64,000 nt of DNA from Alcanivorax jadensis T9 (GCF_000756655.1 NZ_ARXU01000002.1:124001-188000); one strand, 5' to 3'; positions 24,856-33,173 are shown, counted from the first letter of the stretch. The notes: generated by a model from the sequence alone, not told the origin. Translations and numbers: made by a program.

Positions 24856-26250
24856 TCACTCATCCATGGCCGACAACTGGGCATAGTATTCCGGTGCCAG
24901 GTCATCGAAGCGCAGGAATTCACCCCGGAACGCCAGGCGCACGGTGCCGATGGGACCGTTCCGGTGCTTGCCGAGGATGATTTCCGCCACGCCTTTTTCG
25001 TTGGTTTCCTTGTTATAGACCTCATCGCGGTAGAGGAACACGATCAGATCCGCATCCTGTTCAATCGCCCCGGATTCGCGCAGGTCGGACATCACCGGGC
25101 GTTTGTTGGGGCGTTGTTCCAGGGAGCGGTTGAGCTGGGAAAGCGCCAGTACCGGGCAGTTCATTTCCTTCGCCAGCCCCTTCAGATTACGGGAAATCTC
25201 GGAGATTTCGTTGACCCGGTTTTCCACGCCGGGCACCTGCATGAGCTGCAGATAATCGACCATGATCAGGCCCAGCTCACCGCCGCATTCCCGGGCAACC
25301 CGGCGCGCCCGGGCGCGCATTTCCAGCGGGCTCAGGGCCGCGGTGTCGTCGATGAAAATCTTCTGCTCACTGAGCATATGAATGGCGGAGGTAATGCGCG
25401 GCCAATCATCCTTGTCCAGGTTACCGGAGCGAATCGAACTCTGATTGATTCTGCCCAGGGACGAGAGCATCCGCATGACGATGGCATCGGCGGGCATTTC
25501 CATGGAGAACACCAGCACCGGCTTGCCGTTCTTGATGGCCACGTTCTCGCACAGGTTCATGGCAAAGGTGGTTTTACCCATGGAAGGACGCGCAGCAATC
25601 ACCACCATGTCGGAGGGCTGCAGGCCTGAGGTGATCTTGTCCAGCTCCTCGAAACCGGTGGTCAGACCGGTCAGCGAGCCCTTGTGCTTGTAGAGCTCAT
25701 CAATGCGGTCCACCGCCTTTTTCAGCACGGTTTTGATGTCCAGCGGGCCCGCCCCTTTCTTCTGCTGTTCGGCAATGCGGAAAATCGCCGATTCCGCTTC
25801 ATCAAGAATCTCCAGGGATTTGCGGCCCTGGGGGGTGAAGGCGTTCTTGGTGACATCCTGGGACACATGGATCAACTGCCGCAGGATGCTGCGCTCGCGC
25901 ACGATATCCGCGTAGGCGTTGATATTGGCAGCACTGGGCGTATTGCGAGCCAGTTCGGACAGATAGTTCATGCCGCCCACATCGTCCAACTGGTCCAGAT
26001 GAGTCAGCGCCTGAGACACGGTGACCAGGTCACAGGGCTTTTCCTCTTCCACCAGTTGCCCGATGACGGAAAAGATCTGGCGATGCTCCTTGCGATAGAA
26101 ATCTTCCGTGCTGATCCGCTCGGCGACGTCATCCCAGGCGCTGTTATTCAGCAACAAGCCACCCAGAATGGCCTGTTCCGCCTCCAGGGAATTGGGGGGG
26201 ACCCGGAGGTTTTCCGGCAGGTGTTTATCCAGCGACAGGGCATCATTCAT
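24856..26250 (-). CDS. dnaB: Replicative DNA helicase DnaB
   Basis: The hexameric 5'-3' helicase of the replication fork. The 464-residue protein has the N-terminal DnaG-interaction domain (PPNSLEAEQAILGGLLLNN), a linker, and the RecA-like C-terminal domain: Walker A AARPSMGKTTFAMNL, Walker B LIMVDYLQLMQ, SQLNRSLEQRPNKRPVMSDLRESGAIEQDAD, and the arginine-finger region LGKHRNGPIGTV. There is no intein or insertion. It follows rplI after a gap with a terminator and a heptad inverted repeat. Confidence 0.98.
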   Translation of the reverse strand: MNDALSLDKHLPENLRVPPNSLEAEQAILGGLLLNNSAWDDVAERISTEDFYRKEHRQIFSVIGQLVEEEKPCDLVTVSQALTHLDQLDDVGGMNYLSELARNTPSAANINAYADIVRERSILRQLIHVSQDVTKNAFTPQGRKSLEILDEAESAIFRIAEQQKKGAGPLDIKTVLKKAVDRIDELYKHKGSLTGLTTGFEELDKITSGLQPSDMVVIAARPSMGKTTFAMNLCENVAIKNGKPVLVFSMEMPADAIVMRMLSSLGRINQSSIRSGNLDKDDWPRITSAIHMLSEQKIFIDDTAALSPLEMRARARRVARECGGELGLIMVDYLQLMQVPGVENRVNEISEISRNLKGLAKEMNCPVLALSQLNRSLEQRPNKRPVMSDLRESGAIEQDADLIVFLYRDEVYNKETNEKGVAEIILGKHRNGPIGTVRLAFRGEFLRFDDLAPEYYAQLSAMDE

Positions 26251-26273
26251 GGGGCAACCAACATAAGAGGAGA

Positions 26274-26415
26274 AAGTTGAAAGTTAAAAGTTGCAACGCG
26301 ACAGGGGGCGAAAGCGCCATTCTAAACGTCTCTCCGCGCCAACGCCCTGAACGCGGCCAGCAACCCTGAAATTGTGACCGGATTGGCTCGCGTTTCCACT
26401 TTGAACTTTCAACTT
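26274..26415. repeat. Period-7 inverted repeat, element E
   Basis: The left arm 26274-26298 and right arm 26391-26415 are each three 7-bp units of the type AAGTTGA followed by AACG, in opposite orientation. They enclose ~92 bp in the dnaB-rplI gap. The unit sequence resembles, but is not identical to, those of elements C, D and F. Confidence 0.8.
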
Positions 26416-26426
26416 GTCACTAAACG

Positions 26427-26458
26427 AAAAAGGGCACTGCCCTTGCGGACAATGCCCT
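26427..26458 (-). terminator. Intrinsic terminator after rplI
   Basis: Read on the minus strand, AGGGCA (26458-26453) pairs with TGCCCT (26436-26431), with further pairing inside, followed by TTTTTCG. It lies 54 nt after the rplI stop and before repeat element E, ending the ribosomal operon. Confidence 0.75.
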
Positions 26459-26511
26459 AATTCTGTCACCGCGCCCCGCAAGGGGCAAACCGGTTGTCGG
26501 TCAACTGTCGA

Positions 26512-26964
26512 TTACTCGGCAGGAACCACAGCCAGCTTGATGGTCACGGTCACGTCGGCGTGCAGAACCACGTCGATGTCGTACTCACCAGTGTTACGCA
26601 GCGCACCGTGGGGCAGCTTCACTTCGGCCTTTTCCACTTCCACACCAGTAGAAGCAGTGATGGCGTCGGCGATGTCGCGGGTACCCACGGAACCGAACAG
26701 CTTGCCTTCGTCACCGGCCTTGGAGGTCACGGTCACGCTGGCTTCGTTCAGTTTTTCGCCACGTTCCTGGGCGGCGGCCAGCTGCTCGGCAGCTTGCTTC
26801 TCCAGCTCGGCGCGACGCTGTTCCACTTCGGCCAGGTTGCCTTTGGTAGCCGGCAACGCTTTACCTTGCGGAATCAGGAAGTTACGACCGTAACCGGAAC
26901 GCACATCCACCACAGCACCCAGGTCACCCAGGTTCTTGATCGTTTGCAGCAGGATCACTTGCAT
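26512..26964 (-). CDS. rplI: 50S ribosomal protein L9
   Basis: A 150-residue protein with the L9 signature [36 protein letters not shown] split over its N-terminal domain (residues 1-38), the long connecting helix ([20 protein letters not shown]) and the C-terminal domain ([16 protein letters not shown]). Last gene of the operon rpsF-priB-rpsR-rplI. GAGGGGA precedes the start. Confidence 0.98.
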   Translation of the reverse strand: MQVILLQTIKNLGDLGAVVDVRSGYGRNFLIPQGKALPATKGNLAEVEQRRAELEKQAAEQLAAAQERGEKLNEASVTVTSKAGDEGKLFGSVGTRDIADAITASTGVEVEKAEVKLPHGALRNTGEYDIDVVLHADVTVTIKLAVVPAE

Positions 26965-26979
26965 GATGGTCCCCTCGGC

Positions 26980-27210
26980 TTAATTGTCGTGGCTGTCAGT
27001 GTACGGCAGCAGCGCCAGGAAGCGGGCCTGCTTGATCGCAGAGGCCAGCTGACGCTGGTAGCGTGCCTTGGTGCCGGTAATACGGCTGGGCACGATTTTG
27101 CCGGTTTCGGTGATGTAAGCTTTCAGGGTGTCGAGATCTTTGTAATCGATGTACTCAACACCTTCCGCGGTAAAGCGGCAGAACTTGCGGCGGCGATAAA
27201 AACGGGCCAT
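26980..27210 (-). CDS. rpsR: 30S ribosomal protein S18
   Basis: A 76-residue basic protein with the S18 pattern: [34 protein letters not shown] and [25 protein letters not shown] precedes the ATG. It keeps the single N-terminal cysteine typical of zinc-independent gammaproteobacterial S18. It lies between priB and rplI. Confidence 0.98.
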   Translation of the reverse strand: MARFYRRRKFCRFTAEGVEYIDYKDLDTLKAYITETGKIVPSRITGTKARYQRQLASAIKQARFLALLPYTDSHDN

Positions 27211-27225
27211 TGGATAATCTCCTCT

Positions 27226-27540
27226 TTAATCCTGGTTGAGGGTGTCCAGCGTTTGGGCAATCAGTTGCAAACGGTCCCGGGCGTCACCTTTGTAACCGGC
27301 GCGACTCAGGCAACCGGTAACTTTAATGCGCTGACCCTCTTTCAGGCTCTGGGCCTGTCGGGTCATCCCACCTGCCAGTATCACGGCAACGCGGGCCTGG
27401 ACTTCGCGGGGATGGCCATCTTCCAGTTGCCGGGAGCGATGCTCCAGCCACAGGCGTTGGCGCGGTACCCCTGCCGGCGTCACTATCACTTTTTCCAAAG
27501 TGACAATCACACCAGTGAGTTCACAGCGATTGCTTTCCAA
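27226..27540 (-). CDS. priB: Primosomal replication protein N (PriB)
   Basis: A single-stranded-DNA-binding OB-fold protein of the replication restart primosome. 104 residues; NRCELTGVIVTLEKVIVTPA, RLWLEHRSRQLEDG, and a late IKVTGCLSRAGYKGD fit PriB. Its position between rpsF and rpsR is diagnostic. The only reasonable start is a TTG at 27540, 2 nt after the rpsF stop and without a clear ribosome-binding site, so it is probably translated by coupling to rpsF, which would keep its level low. Confidence 0.93.
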   Translation of the reverse strand: MESNRCELTGVIVTLEKVIVTPAGVPRQRLWLEHRSRQLEDGHPREVQARVAVILAGGMTRQAQSLKEGQRIKVTGCLSRAGYKGDARDRLQLIAQTLDTLNQD

Positions 27541-27542
27541 AA

Positions 27543-27884
27543 TCAGCTGGCAGCCCCCTCCTTCTCGTCATTCTTGGCTAGCGGGGACGGCTCGGAGGCC
27601 GCCTTGTCGCAACGAATCACAAGGTGACGGATTACGGCATCGTTAAAGCGGAAAGTGTTTTCCAGCTCGCCCAGGGTCTCGCCGTCACATTCGATGTTCA
27701 GCATCACGTAGTGGGCTTTGTGGATCTTGTTGATCGGGTAAGCCAGCTGACGACGGCCCCAATCTTCAAGACGGTGGATGGTGCCCTTACCATCGGTCAC
27801 GATCGCGCTATAACGCTCGATCATGGCCGGCACCTGTTCGCTCTGGTCCGGGTGAACCAGGAACACAACTTCGTAATGACGCAT
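27543..27884 (-). CDS. rpsF: 30S ribosomal protein S6
   Basis: A 113-residue protein starting [21 protein letters not shown] and containing [25 protein letters not shown], the S6 RNA-binding face. The C-terminal tail is charged ([10 protein letters not shown]); in E. coli the S6 tail is the target of glutamate ligase RimK. AAGGAG precedes the start. First gene of the operon, with a good sigma-70 promoter upstream at 28009-28038. Confidence 0.98.
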   Translation of the reverse strand: MRHYEVVFLVHPDQSEQVPAMIERYSAIVTDGKGTIHRLEDWGRRQLAYPINKIHKAHYVMLNIECDGETLGELENTFRFNDAVIRHLVIRCDKAASEPSPLAKNDEKEGAAS

Positions 27885-28008
27885 GTTAGCTCCTTACGGT
27901 TGCGATACCTCACGGCATCAATTCAGCTTCCCATCCGCCAAATGCAGGACGGTGAAGCAAGGAGACCTGCTCGACAGGCTAAAGCCTATAGGACGCAGGA
28001 AGCGCGCG

Positions 28009-28038
28009 ATTCTATCCCATTGCACGCCCTTTCCTCAA
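28009..28038 (-). promoter_or_regulatory. Sigma-70 promoter for the rpsF operon
   Basis: On the minus strand, TTGAGG (28038-28033) and TAGAAT (28014-28009) are spaced by 18 bp and followed by a GC-rich discriminator CGCGCGC, as in growth-rate-regulated ribosomal promoters. The start would fall near 28002, giving a leader of about 118 nt before rpsF. Confidence 0.6.
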
Positions 28039-28171
28039 GGCATATCCGTTGCCATCCGGCAAAGACGGACGTATGCTCAGTAGAAACAAAACGCTACAAA
28101 CGCTTACAAGAAGCGTCGTTAACCCTAAATCCCTGAAATAAAAGGGAAAACAACAAGAACGGGATACGACC

Positions 28172-28906
28172 ATGAAATTTAGCGCTCTGGCCTTCGGCCT
28201 GTGCAGCCTATGCCTGCTGAGCCCCCTGTCCGCCCAGGAATCGGCCCCGCCACCCTGCGGCAGTCCGGTGGCCGTGCCGGACAAACCGGCTCTAGAGGAT
28301 TACCCGGACTACTCGGACTTCCTGCTGCAGGTGATGCAGTACAAGCAGGCCAATCGTCAGCAAGCCAATCATCAAGCAGCCTGCCCGCAGGATTATGAGC
28401 CCGATCCAGTGGCCAGCAGCGACCCCACCGTCATCGACCAGCCGGAAACCCTGGACAGCGCCCTGGCCCGCACAGAGCGCCTGAGCCCGATTGACTACCA
28501 GCGCAACCGCACTTGGTATAACCGCTCCACGTCACAGAGTTTTGGCCTGCCGGCCCTGCCCGGCAACTCCCTGGCCGGAGAGCATATCCGCACCCTGCTC
28601 GGCAACGCCGGATCAGACACCCCGCTGGTGCTGCCGATGACCATTGTCGGCATGCAGCTAAACGGGCTGAACGATGGCGGCGACGCCCGAAACCTGCTCA
28701 CCGAACAGCTTTACCGAAACCTGTTTGGCGAGGAGCGAAAGGCGGACCTGGCCACCCTGATGGCCGGCAACCCCAATGCCATCGTCGAGATATCCAGCAA
28801 CGGTAACCTGATGCTCTATCTGGATGTTAACAATGAGTCAGTGTTAACCACCGGCCTCATTGAAGTGGAAAGCTGCCTGAGCAGCGGCTGCGAGAATTCG
28901 CCCTGA
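28172..28906 (+). CDS. Secreted protein of unknown function, tandem relative of the next gene
   Basis: A 244-residue protein with a signal peptide (MKFSALAFGLCSLCLLSPLS, cleavage near AQE). The mature part is proline- and asparagine-rich. A block around residues 107-140 (IDYQRNRTWYNRSTSQSFGL then PALPGNSLAGEHIRTLLG) resembles a block in the downstream protein. A C-terminal part (ATLMAGNPNAIVEISSNGNL, LYLDVNNESVLTTG) looks globular, with a late CLSSGC pair. I do not recognise the family. It is divergent from the rpsF operon; the 287-bp gap between them holds the rpsF promoter and presumably its own. Confidence 0.78.
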   Translation: MKFSALAFGLCSLCLLSPLSAQESAPPPCGSPVAVPDKPALEDYPDYSDFLLQVMQYKQANRQQANHQAACPQDYEPDPVASSDPTVIDQPETLDSALARTERLSPIDYQRNRTWYNRSTSQSFGLPALPGNSLAGEHIRTLLGNAGSDTPLVLPMTIVGMQLNGLNDGGDARNLLTEQLYRNLFGEERKADLATLMAGNPNAIVEISSNGNLMLYLDVNNESVLTTGLIEVESCLSSGCENSP

Positions 28907-28942
28907 CCCCGCACAGATGTGAAAGAGGCCCCGGAGCACGCC

Positions 28943-29527
28943 ATGTCCCTGATCCGCTTAATCATCCTGCTGACCCTGCTGGGGCCATTGCTGCCGACGG
29001 TGGCAGCGGCCGCCGGTAGCAGCGGGCTGAGCCAGCCCCAGCAACAGGCCCTGAGGCAGGCACTGGGGCCTCGACCGGACATTCATGAGTACAACCGCCA
29101 GGACCAGTTCGTCACCGATCTGTTGGCCTGGCAACAGCGCAAGAGCCGCCTGACCGCCAGACTCGCCCGTGGCGAATCCATTGCCCCGCCCCGGCCCAGC
29201 AGCCCCAATGACTGGCATCATGTCACCGGCCCGGAGGATCTGGACACCGCCGTGCGCAATGCCGATGGCTATGTGCAGCCGCAATACCGGGAACCGATTC
29301 GCTATAACCGCACCACCCATATCAGCTTTCCGCTGGCGCCACTGCCCGGCCAGACGCTGGCCGACAAAGCGCTCAGCGTCCCCGGCGCCCTGCCCGAGAA
29401 CCATGACGACGAGATTCCGGAAATACTGCTGGAGGACAACGTGCGCATCCAGCGGGAACTGTCCGTCAGCCGCACCCCGCTGCCGCTACCCACGCTGGAA
29501 AGGCAATTAATAGTTAATAATGAATAA
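28943..29527 (+). CDS. Secreted protein of unknown function whose end is formed by repeat element F
   Basis: A 194-residue protein with a signal peptide (MSLIRLIILLTLLGPLLPTV, cleavage near AAA). A block IRYNRTTHISFPLAPLPGQ followed by TLADKALSVPG matches the upstream protein's YNR.T..SF.L..LPG..LA pattern, so the two are probably an old tandem duplication. The start at 28943 has CCGGAG upstream; a GTG at 28919 is the alternative. The last residues (LIVNNE) and the stop codon are encoded by the left arm of element F, so the original C-terminus may have been replaced. Function unknown. Confidence 0.75.
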   Translation: MSLIRLIILLTLLGPLLPTVAAAAGSSGLSQPQQQALRQALGPRPDIHEYNRQDQFVTDLLAWQQRKSRLTARLARGESIAPPRPSSPNDWHHVTGPEDLDTAVRNADGYVQPQYREPIRYNRTTHISFPLAPLPGQTLADKALSVPGALPENHDDEIPEILLEDNVRIQRELSVSRTPLPLPTLERQLIVNNE

Positions 29528-29657
29528 TTAATAACTCGCAATGCTGGTTCGTGGTTTTGCCAACGCAAGAGGCCGCGCCCATCCTTTGGTCGCGGCCTCT
29601 TGCGTTGAGAAAACCAAAGCCGTTACTCACGCAACTATTAATTATTCATTATTACTT
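29505..29657. repeat. Period-7 inverted repeat with GC-rich core, element F
   Basis: The left arm 29505-29539 is five 7-bp units of the types AATTAAT and AATGAAT. The right arm 29630-29657 is four such units in the opposite orientation. The core hairpin at 29561-29607 shares GAGGCCGCG, CTTTGG and CGCGGCCTC with element D. The left arm codes for the end of the upstream secreted protein and the right arm contains the rlmB stop codon, so the element joins two converging genes. Confidence 0.85.
29561..29607. terminator. Hairpin core of element F, probable bidirectional terminator
   Basis: A 17-bp perfect stem (29561-29577 with 29591-29607, CAACGCAAGAGGCCGCG) and a 13-nt loop. On the minus strand it is followed by GCAAAACC and on the plus strand by AGAAAACC, so there is no T-run, yet its strength and position between converging genes favour a termination or 3'-end role. 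Confidence 0.6.
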
Positions 29658-30416
29658 GCTTTCCCTCTGTGCCCGCACATGAAACAGCATCACCCCCGTG
29701 GCCACGGAGACGTTCAAGCTCTGCACTTCGCCGGCCATGGGGATTTCCAGTAGCTGGTCGCACTTGTCCCGGGTCAGCCGCTTCAGGCCGGCACCTTCGG
29801 CGCCCATCACGACCGCCAGGGCATCCGGGGCCTGGAACGTAAACAGGGACTCACTACGCTCTTCGAGCGCGGTGCCCACCACCCAAACGCCCCTTTCACG
29901 AAGCTGATCCAGCAGGCTGGCCAGGTTGCCCACCTCGTAATAGGCCAGGCTTTCCGCCGCCCCCACCGCCGTACGACAGGACACCGGCGTGAGCCCGGCG
30001 GCGTTGCGGCGCGGCACGATCACCGCATCCACCCCGGCCGCATCGGCACTACGCAGGCAGGCGCCCAGGTTATGGGGGTCGGTGACATTTTCCAGAATCA
30101 ACAGCCATGGCCGCGCGGGCTTGCCATCCAGCCATTTCAGCAGACCACTCTCATCGCCAGGCTTGCGGGGCCGCGCCCGGGCCACGATACCCTGATGCTG
30201 GGGACCGGCGTGCTTTTCCAGCACCTCTCGGCGAGCCCGCTGTACCGCGATGCCGAAGTCCCTGGCGGACTGGATCATGGCCTCCAGCCGGGGCTCCTCC
30301 CGCTCGGCACGGCTGTCCTGTACAAACAGCTCCAGCACCGCCTCAGGACGATGGCGCAACAGGGCCTCCACCGCGTGGAAGCCGGAATACATCTGGGGTT
30401 TCTGGGGTTTGCTCAT
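29652..30416 (-). CDS. rlmB: 23S rRNA (guanosine-2'-O)-methyltransferase RlmB
   Basis: A SpoU/TrmH-family methyltransferase acting on Gm2251 of 23S rRNA. The 254-residue protein has an N-terminal substrate-binding domain (GFHAVEALLRHRPEAVLELF) and a C-terminal knotted SPOUT domain: ILENVTDPHNLGACLRSADA, GAEGAGLKRLTRDKCDQ, and IPMAGEVQSLNVSVATGVML. The start at 30416 (MSKPQKPQMYSG) was chosen over an upstream in-frame start at 30515 that reads through a REP. It follows rnr, as is usual in gammaproteobacteria. Confidence 0.96.
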   Translation of the reverse strand: MSKPQKPQMYSGFHAVEALLRHRPEAVLELFVQDSRAEREEPRLEAMIQSARDFGIAVQRARREVLEKHAGPQHQGIVARARPRKPGDESGLLKWLDGKPARPWLLILENVTDPHNLGACLRSADAAGVDAVIVPRRNAAGLTPVSCRTAVGAAESLAYYEVGNLASLLDQLRERGVWVVGTALEERSESLFTFQAPDALAVVMGAEGAGLKRLTRDKCDQLLEIPMAGEVQSLNVSVATGVMLFHVRAQRESK

Positions 30417-30455
30417 GATAACGCCTGCACGCAACACGGTCGGGCAAAGATTGGA

Positions 30456-30524
30456 TGTAGGAGCCTGCCTGTAAGCGAATTTACTAACGCCGTAAGCGGG
30501 TTCGCTTGCAAGCAAGCTCCTACA
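30456..30524. repeat. REP-type hairpin (GTAGGAGC family), copy 3
   Basis: TGTAGGAGC at 30456-30464 pairs with GCTCCTACA at 30516-30524, with inner pairing (GTAAGCGAA with TTCGCTTGC). It lies between rnr and rlmB. Confidence 0.8.
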
Positions 30525-30533
30525 GGGAGGGCT

Positions 30534-32981
30534 CTAGCTCTTGCTGCTACGCCGGGCCGCTTTTTTACCGCGTGGCGGCCCTTTCCGTTTGGGTTTGGCC
30601 TTGGGGATATCGCCTTTGGCCAGCTTTTCCCGTTCGCTGTTACCGCCTCTGCGATTACCGCCACCGGTTTTCTTGCTGCCGCCCTTGGGACGACCCTTGC
30701 CGGAAGGCGTGGACGACTCCAGCTGCAGATCAATCTTGCGGTCTTCGGTATGGACTGCCGCCACACGCACGGTGACGCCATCGCCGAGCCCGAATTTGCG
30801 GCCACTGCTTTCCCCGGTGAGGGTCAGATTGACCTCATCGAAGTGGTAGTAGTCGCTATCCAGGTTGGCCACGTGTACCAGGCCATCGATATGCAGCTCA
30901 TTGAGCTGGATAAAGAGACCGAAGTTGGCAACACCGCTGATGACACCCTCGAAGACGTCACCGATATGCGATTCCATGAACTGGCATTTGAGCCAGGACA
31001 CCACATCGCGGGTGGCGTCGTCAGCCCGGCGCTCGGTCATGGAGCACTGCTCACCGATGGCCACCATGTCTGCCTGACTGTAGGGAATCAGCTTCTCAGC
31101 GGGAATCTTCGGCAGTTTGCCGGGATTGTCCACGTGATTGGGCTCACCTTCGCTACGAATGAGGAAGCGGATGGCCCGGTGTACCAGCAAATCCGGATAA
31201 CGGCGAATCGGCGAGGTGAAGTGGGTATAGGCCTTGTAGGCCAGCCCGAAGTGCCCTTTGTTCTCCGCCTCGTATTTGGCCTGGGTCATGGAGCGCAGCA
31301 TCATGGTCTGAATCACGTTGCGATCCGGTCGATCCAGAATCTGCTCACGCAAATCCTGATAGACGTGCGGCTTGGGCGCGCCTTCCGACCAGCCCAGGCT
31401 CAGCCCCAGGCCACCCAGGAATTGCTGCAGCTTGCTGAGACGCTCTTCCTTGGGAGGCTCGTGGTTACGGAACAGGGCCGGCAGACCTGATTTTTCCAGC
31501 AGTTTGGCGGAACAGATGTTGGCGGCCAGCATGGCCTCCTCGATCATGATATGCGCCACATTGCGGGTCACCGGCACAATGGCCTGAATCTTCTGGTTTT
31601 CATCGTAGATGATGCGGGTGTCATCGCTGTCGAAATCGATGGCGCCCCGTTCCGCACGGCGCTTGCGCAGTGCCAGGAACATTTCATGGAACGACCAGAT
31701 CATGTCCAGGGACTCGTCGTCCAGACTGGCCACGGTGTCCTGGGCCAACTGGGAATCCGGTTCTTCGATGATCGCGCCGACCTTGTTGTAGGTCAGGCGG
31801 TGCCGCGAGCGCATCACCCCTTCACGGAAGACAAACCCGGTCAGACGACCGTTGGCGGAAATTCTCATGTCGCAATACAGGCACAGCCGATCCACATGGG
31901 GATTGAGCGAGCACAGCCCGTTGGACAGGGCCTCCGGCAGCATCGGCACCACCCGGTTGGGGAAGTACACCGAATTGCCACGGGTAGCGGCCTCCCGATC
32001 CAGGGCAGAACCCGGCGCCACATAGTGGCTGACATCAGCAATGGCGACGATCAGGCGCCAGCCACCACGGGGGCGACGCTCCACATAGACCGCGTCATCA
32101 AAATCCCGGGCGGTTTCGTCATCAATGGTGACCAGCGGCAGATCACGCAGGTCCACCCGATGGGCTTTCGCCTTGTGGGGCACACCGGTGCCAAAACGCT
32201 CGGCGTCGGCTTCCACACCGTCCGGCCAGACATGAGGAATCTCGAAACGGCGCAGGGCCACCTCGATTTCCATGCCAGCCTGATCCGGAGTGGCAATAAT
32301 CTCTTCCAGACGCACCAGCACATGGTGGTCACGGCTGGGGTACTGGGTAATCGTGGCGCGTACGTGGTCACCCGGGTTGGGTTTGAGGCCATTCTTGTCC
32401 TCAACCAGCACTTCACGGGTAATACGCCGGTTTTCCGGCTGCAAGAAGCTGATGCCGGCCTCGCGGGAGTAGCGGCCGACCACTTCGGTGGCAACCCGTT
32501 CGGTGATCTCTACGATGCGGGCTTCTTTTTTGCCAAAGCGGTTATAGCCGGCATCGCTGACCAGCACCCGATCCCCATCCAGGACTTTTTCCATCTGGCG
32601 AGGCCCCAGGAACAAGTCGCTCTGGGTTTTGTCATCGGGAATCAGGAAGCCAAAGCCGTCCTTATGAGCCTGAACTCGGCCGGCGATCAGGTCCATACGG
32701 GACACCACGCCCAGCTTGCCATTGCGGTTCTGTACCAGTTGGGCATCACGCAGCATGGCTTTGAGACGACGTTCGAGGCCGACTTCACCATCCTCGTCCA
32801 CCTCCAGCAGGGAGGCGATTTGCTCGAACTCCATGGGCTTGCCATGGTCGTTGAGCACCTCAAGGATCAGTTCCCGGCTGGGAACAGGGTTTTCGTAGTT
32901 TTCGGCCTCACGATCGGCATGGGGGTCACGGTAACGTTTTTTAGGGGGCATTAAATTTTTTTCGGAAAGAGGGTTTGACAT
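30534..32981 (-). CDS. rnr: Ribonuclease R
   Basis: A processive 3'-5' exoribonuclease that degrades structured RNA. Domains in order over ~815 residues: a helix-turn-helix (SRELILEVLNDHGKPMEFEQ), two cold-shock domains (FGFLIPDDKTQSDLFLGPRQ in the first), the RNB catalytic domain (TIDDETARDFDDAVYVE with the metal aspartates, and MLPEALSNGLCSLNPHVDRL), an S1 domain (VFEGVISGVANFGLFIQLNE), and a lysine-rich tail. The start is ambiguous: 32981 (MSNPLSEKNL) or 32951 (MPPKKRYRDP), and neither has a clear ribosome-binding site. It is divergent from tRNA-Leu. Confidence 0.96.
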   Translation of the reverse strand: MSNPLSEKNLMPPKKRYRDPHADREAENYENPVPSRELILEVLNDHGKPMEFEQIASLLEVDEDGEVGLERRLKAMLRDAQLVQNRNGKLGVVSRMDLIAGRVQAHKDGFGFLIPDDKTQSDLFLGPRQMEKVLDGDRVLVSDAGYNRFGKKEARIVEITERVATEVVGRYSREAGISFLQPENRRITREVLVEDKNGLKPNPGDHVRATITQYPSRDHHVLVRLEEIIATPDQAGMEIEVALRRFEIPHVWPDGVEADAERFGTGVPHKAKAHRVDLRDLPLVTIDDETARDFDDAVYVERRPRGGWRLIVAIADVSHYVAPGSALDREAATRGNSVYFPNRVVPMLPEALSNGLCSLNPHVDRLCLYCDMRISANGRLTGFVFREGVMRSRHRLTYNKVGAIIEEPDSQLAQDTVASLDDESLDMIWSFHEMFLALRKRRAERGAIDFDSDDTRIIYDENQKIQAIVPVTRNVAHIMIEEAMLAANICSAKLLEKSGLPALFRNHEPPKEERLSKLQQFLGGLGLSLGWSEGAPKPHVYQDLREQILDRPDRNVIQTMMLRSMTQAKYEAENKGHFGLAYKAYTHFTSPIRRYPDLLVHRAIRFLIRSEGEPNHVDNPGKLPKIPAEKLIPYSQADMVAIGEQCSMTERRADDATRDVVSWLKCQFMESHIGDVFEGVISGVANFGLFIQLNELHIDGLVHVANLDSDYYHFDEVNLTLTGESSGRKFGLGDGVTVRVAAVHTEDRKIDLQLESSTPSGKGRPKGGSKKTGGGNRRGGNSEREKLAKGDIPKAKPKRKGPPRGKKAARRSSKS

Positions 32982-33002
32982 CCGGCCATCATATACTAGA
33001 AT
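32975..33002 (+). promoter_or_regulatory. Sigma-70 promoter of tRNA-Leu
   Basis: TTGACA (32975-32980), 16 bp, TAGAAT (32997-33002), then a GC-rich discriminator ATGCACGCGC-like region typical of stable-RNA promoters. The transcript would start near 33009, 73 nt before the mature tRNA. The -35 hexamer overlaps the upstream start codon of rnr on the other strand. Confidence 0.75.
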
Positions 33003-33081
33003 GCACGCGCTTTCGCGATGAACCGGCCGGAAACGGTAAGCAACTTTACCTTATATTGAAGGGTTCGGTACAGCACGAAAC

Positions 33082-33168
33082 GCCGAGGTGGTGAAATTGG
33101 TAGACACGCTAGCTTCAGGTGCTAGTGGGGGCAACCCCGTGGAGGTTCAAGTCCTCTCCTCGGCACCA
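33082..33168 (+). tRNA. tRNA-Leu (anticodon CAG)
   Basis: An 87-nt tRNA with encoded CCA. The acceptor stem GCCGAGG pairs with CCTCGGC, the D-loop is TTGGTAGAC, anticodon stem-loop GCTAG-CTTCAGGTG-CTAG with CAG at 33116-33118, a long class-II variable arm (GGGGGCAACCCCG) as expected for leucine, and T-arm GAGGTTCAAGTCCTC. It reads CUG codons. It is flanked by its own promoter and terminator, and no integrase or attachment-site duplication is visible at its 3' end. Confidence 0.97.
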
Positions 33169-33173
33169 ATTCA

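Noticed and set aside
26494-27627. Plus-strand open frame of about 377 codons opposite rplI, rpsR and priB
   Set aside because: It covers three well-identified ribosomal-operon genes on the minus strand and its product resembles nothing known.
31551-32954. Long plus-strand open frame (about 467 codons) opposite rnr
   Set aside because: It lies wholly antisense to ribonuclease R, whose domains are intact; the frame is open because of GC-rich codon use on the other strand.
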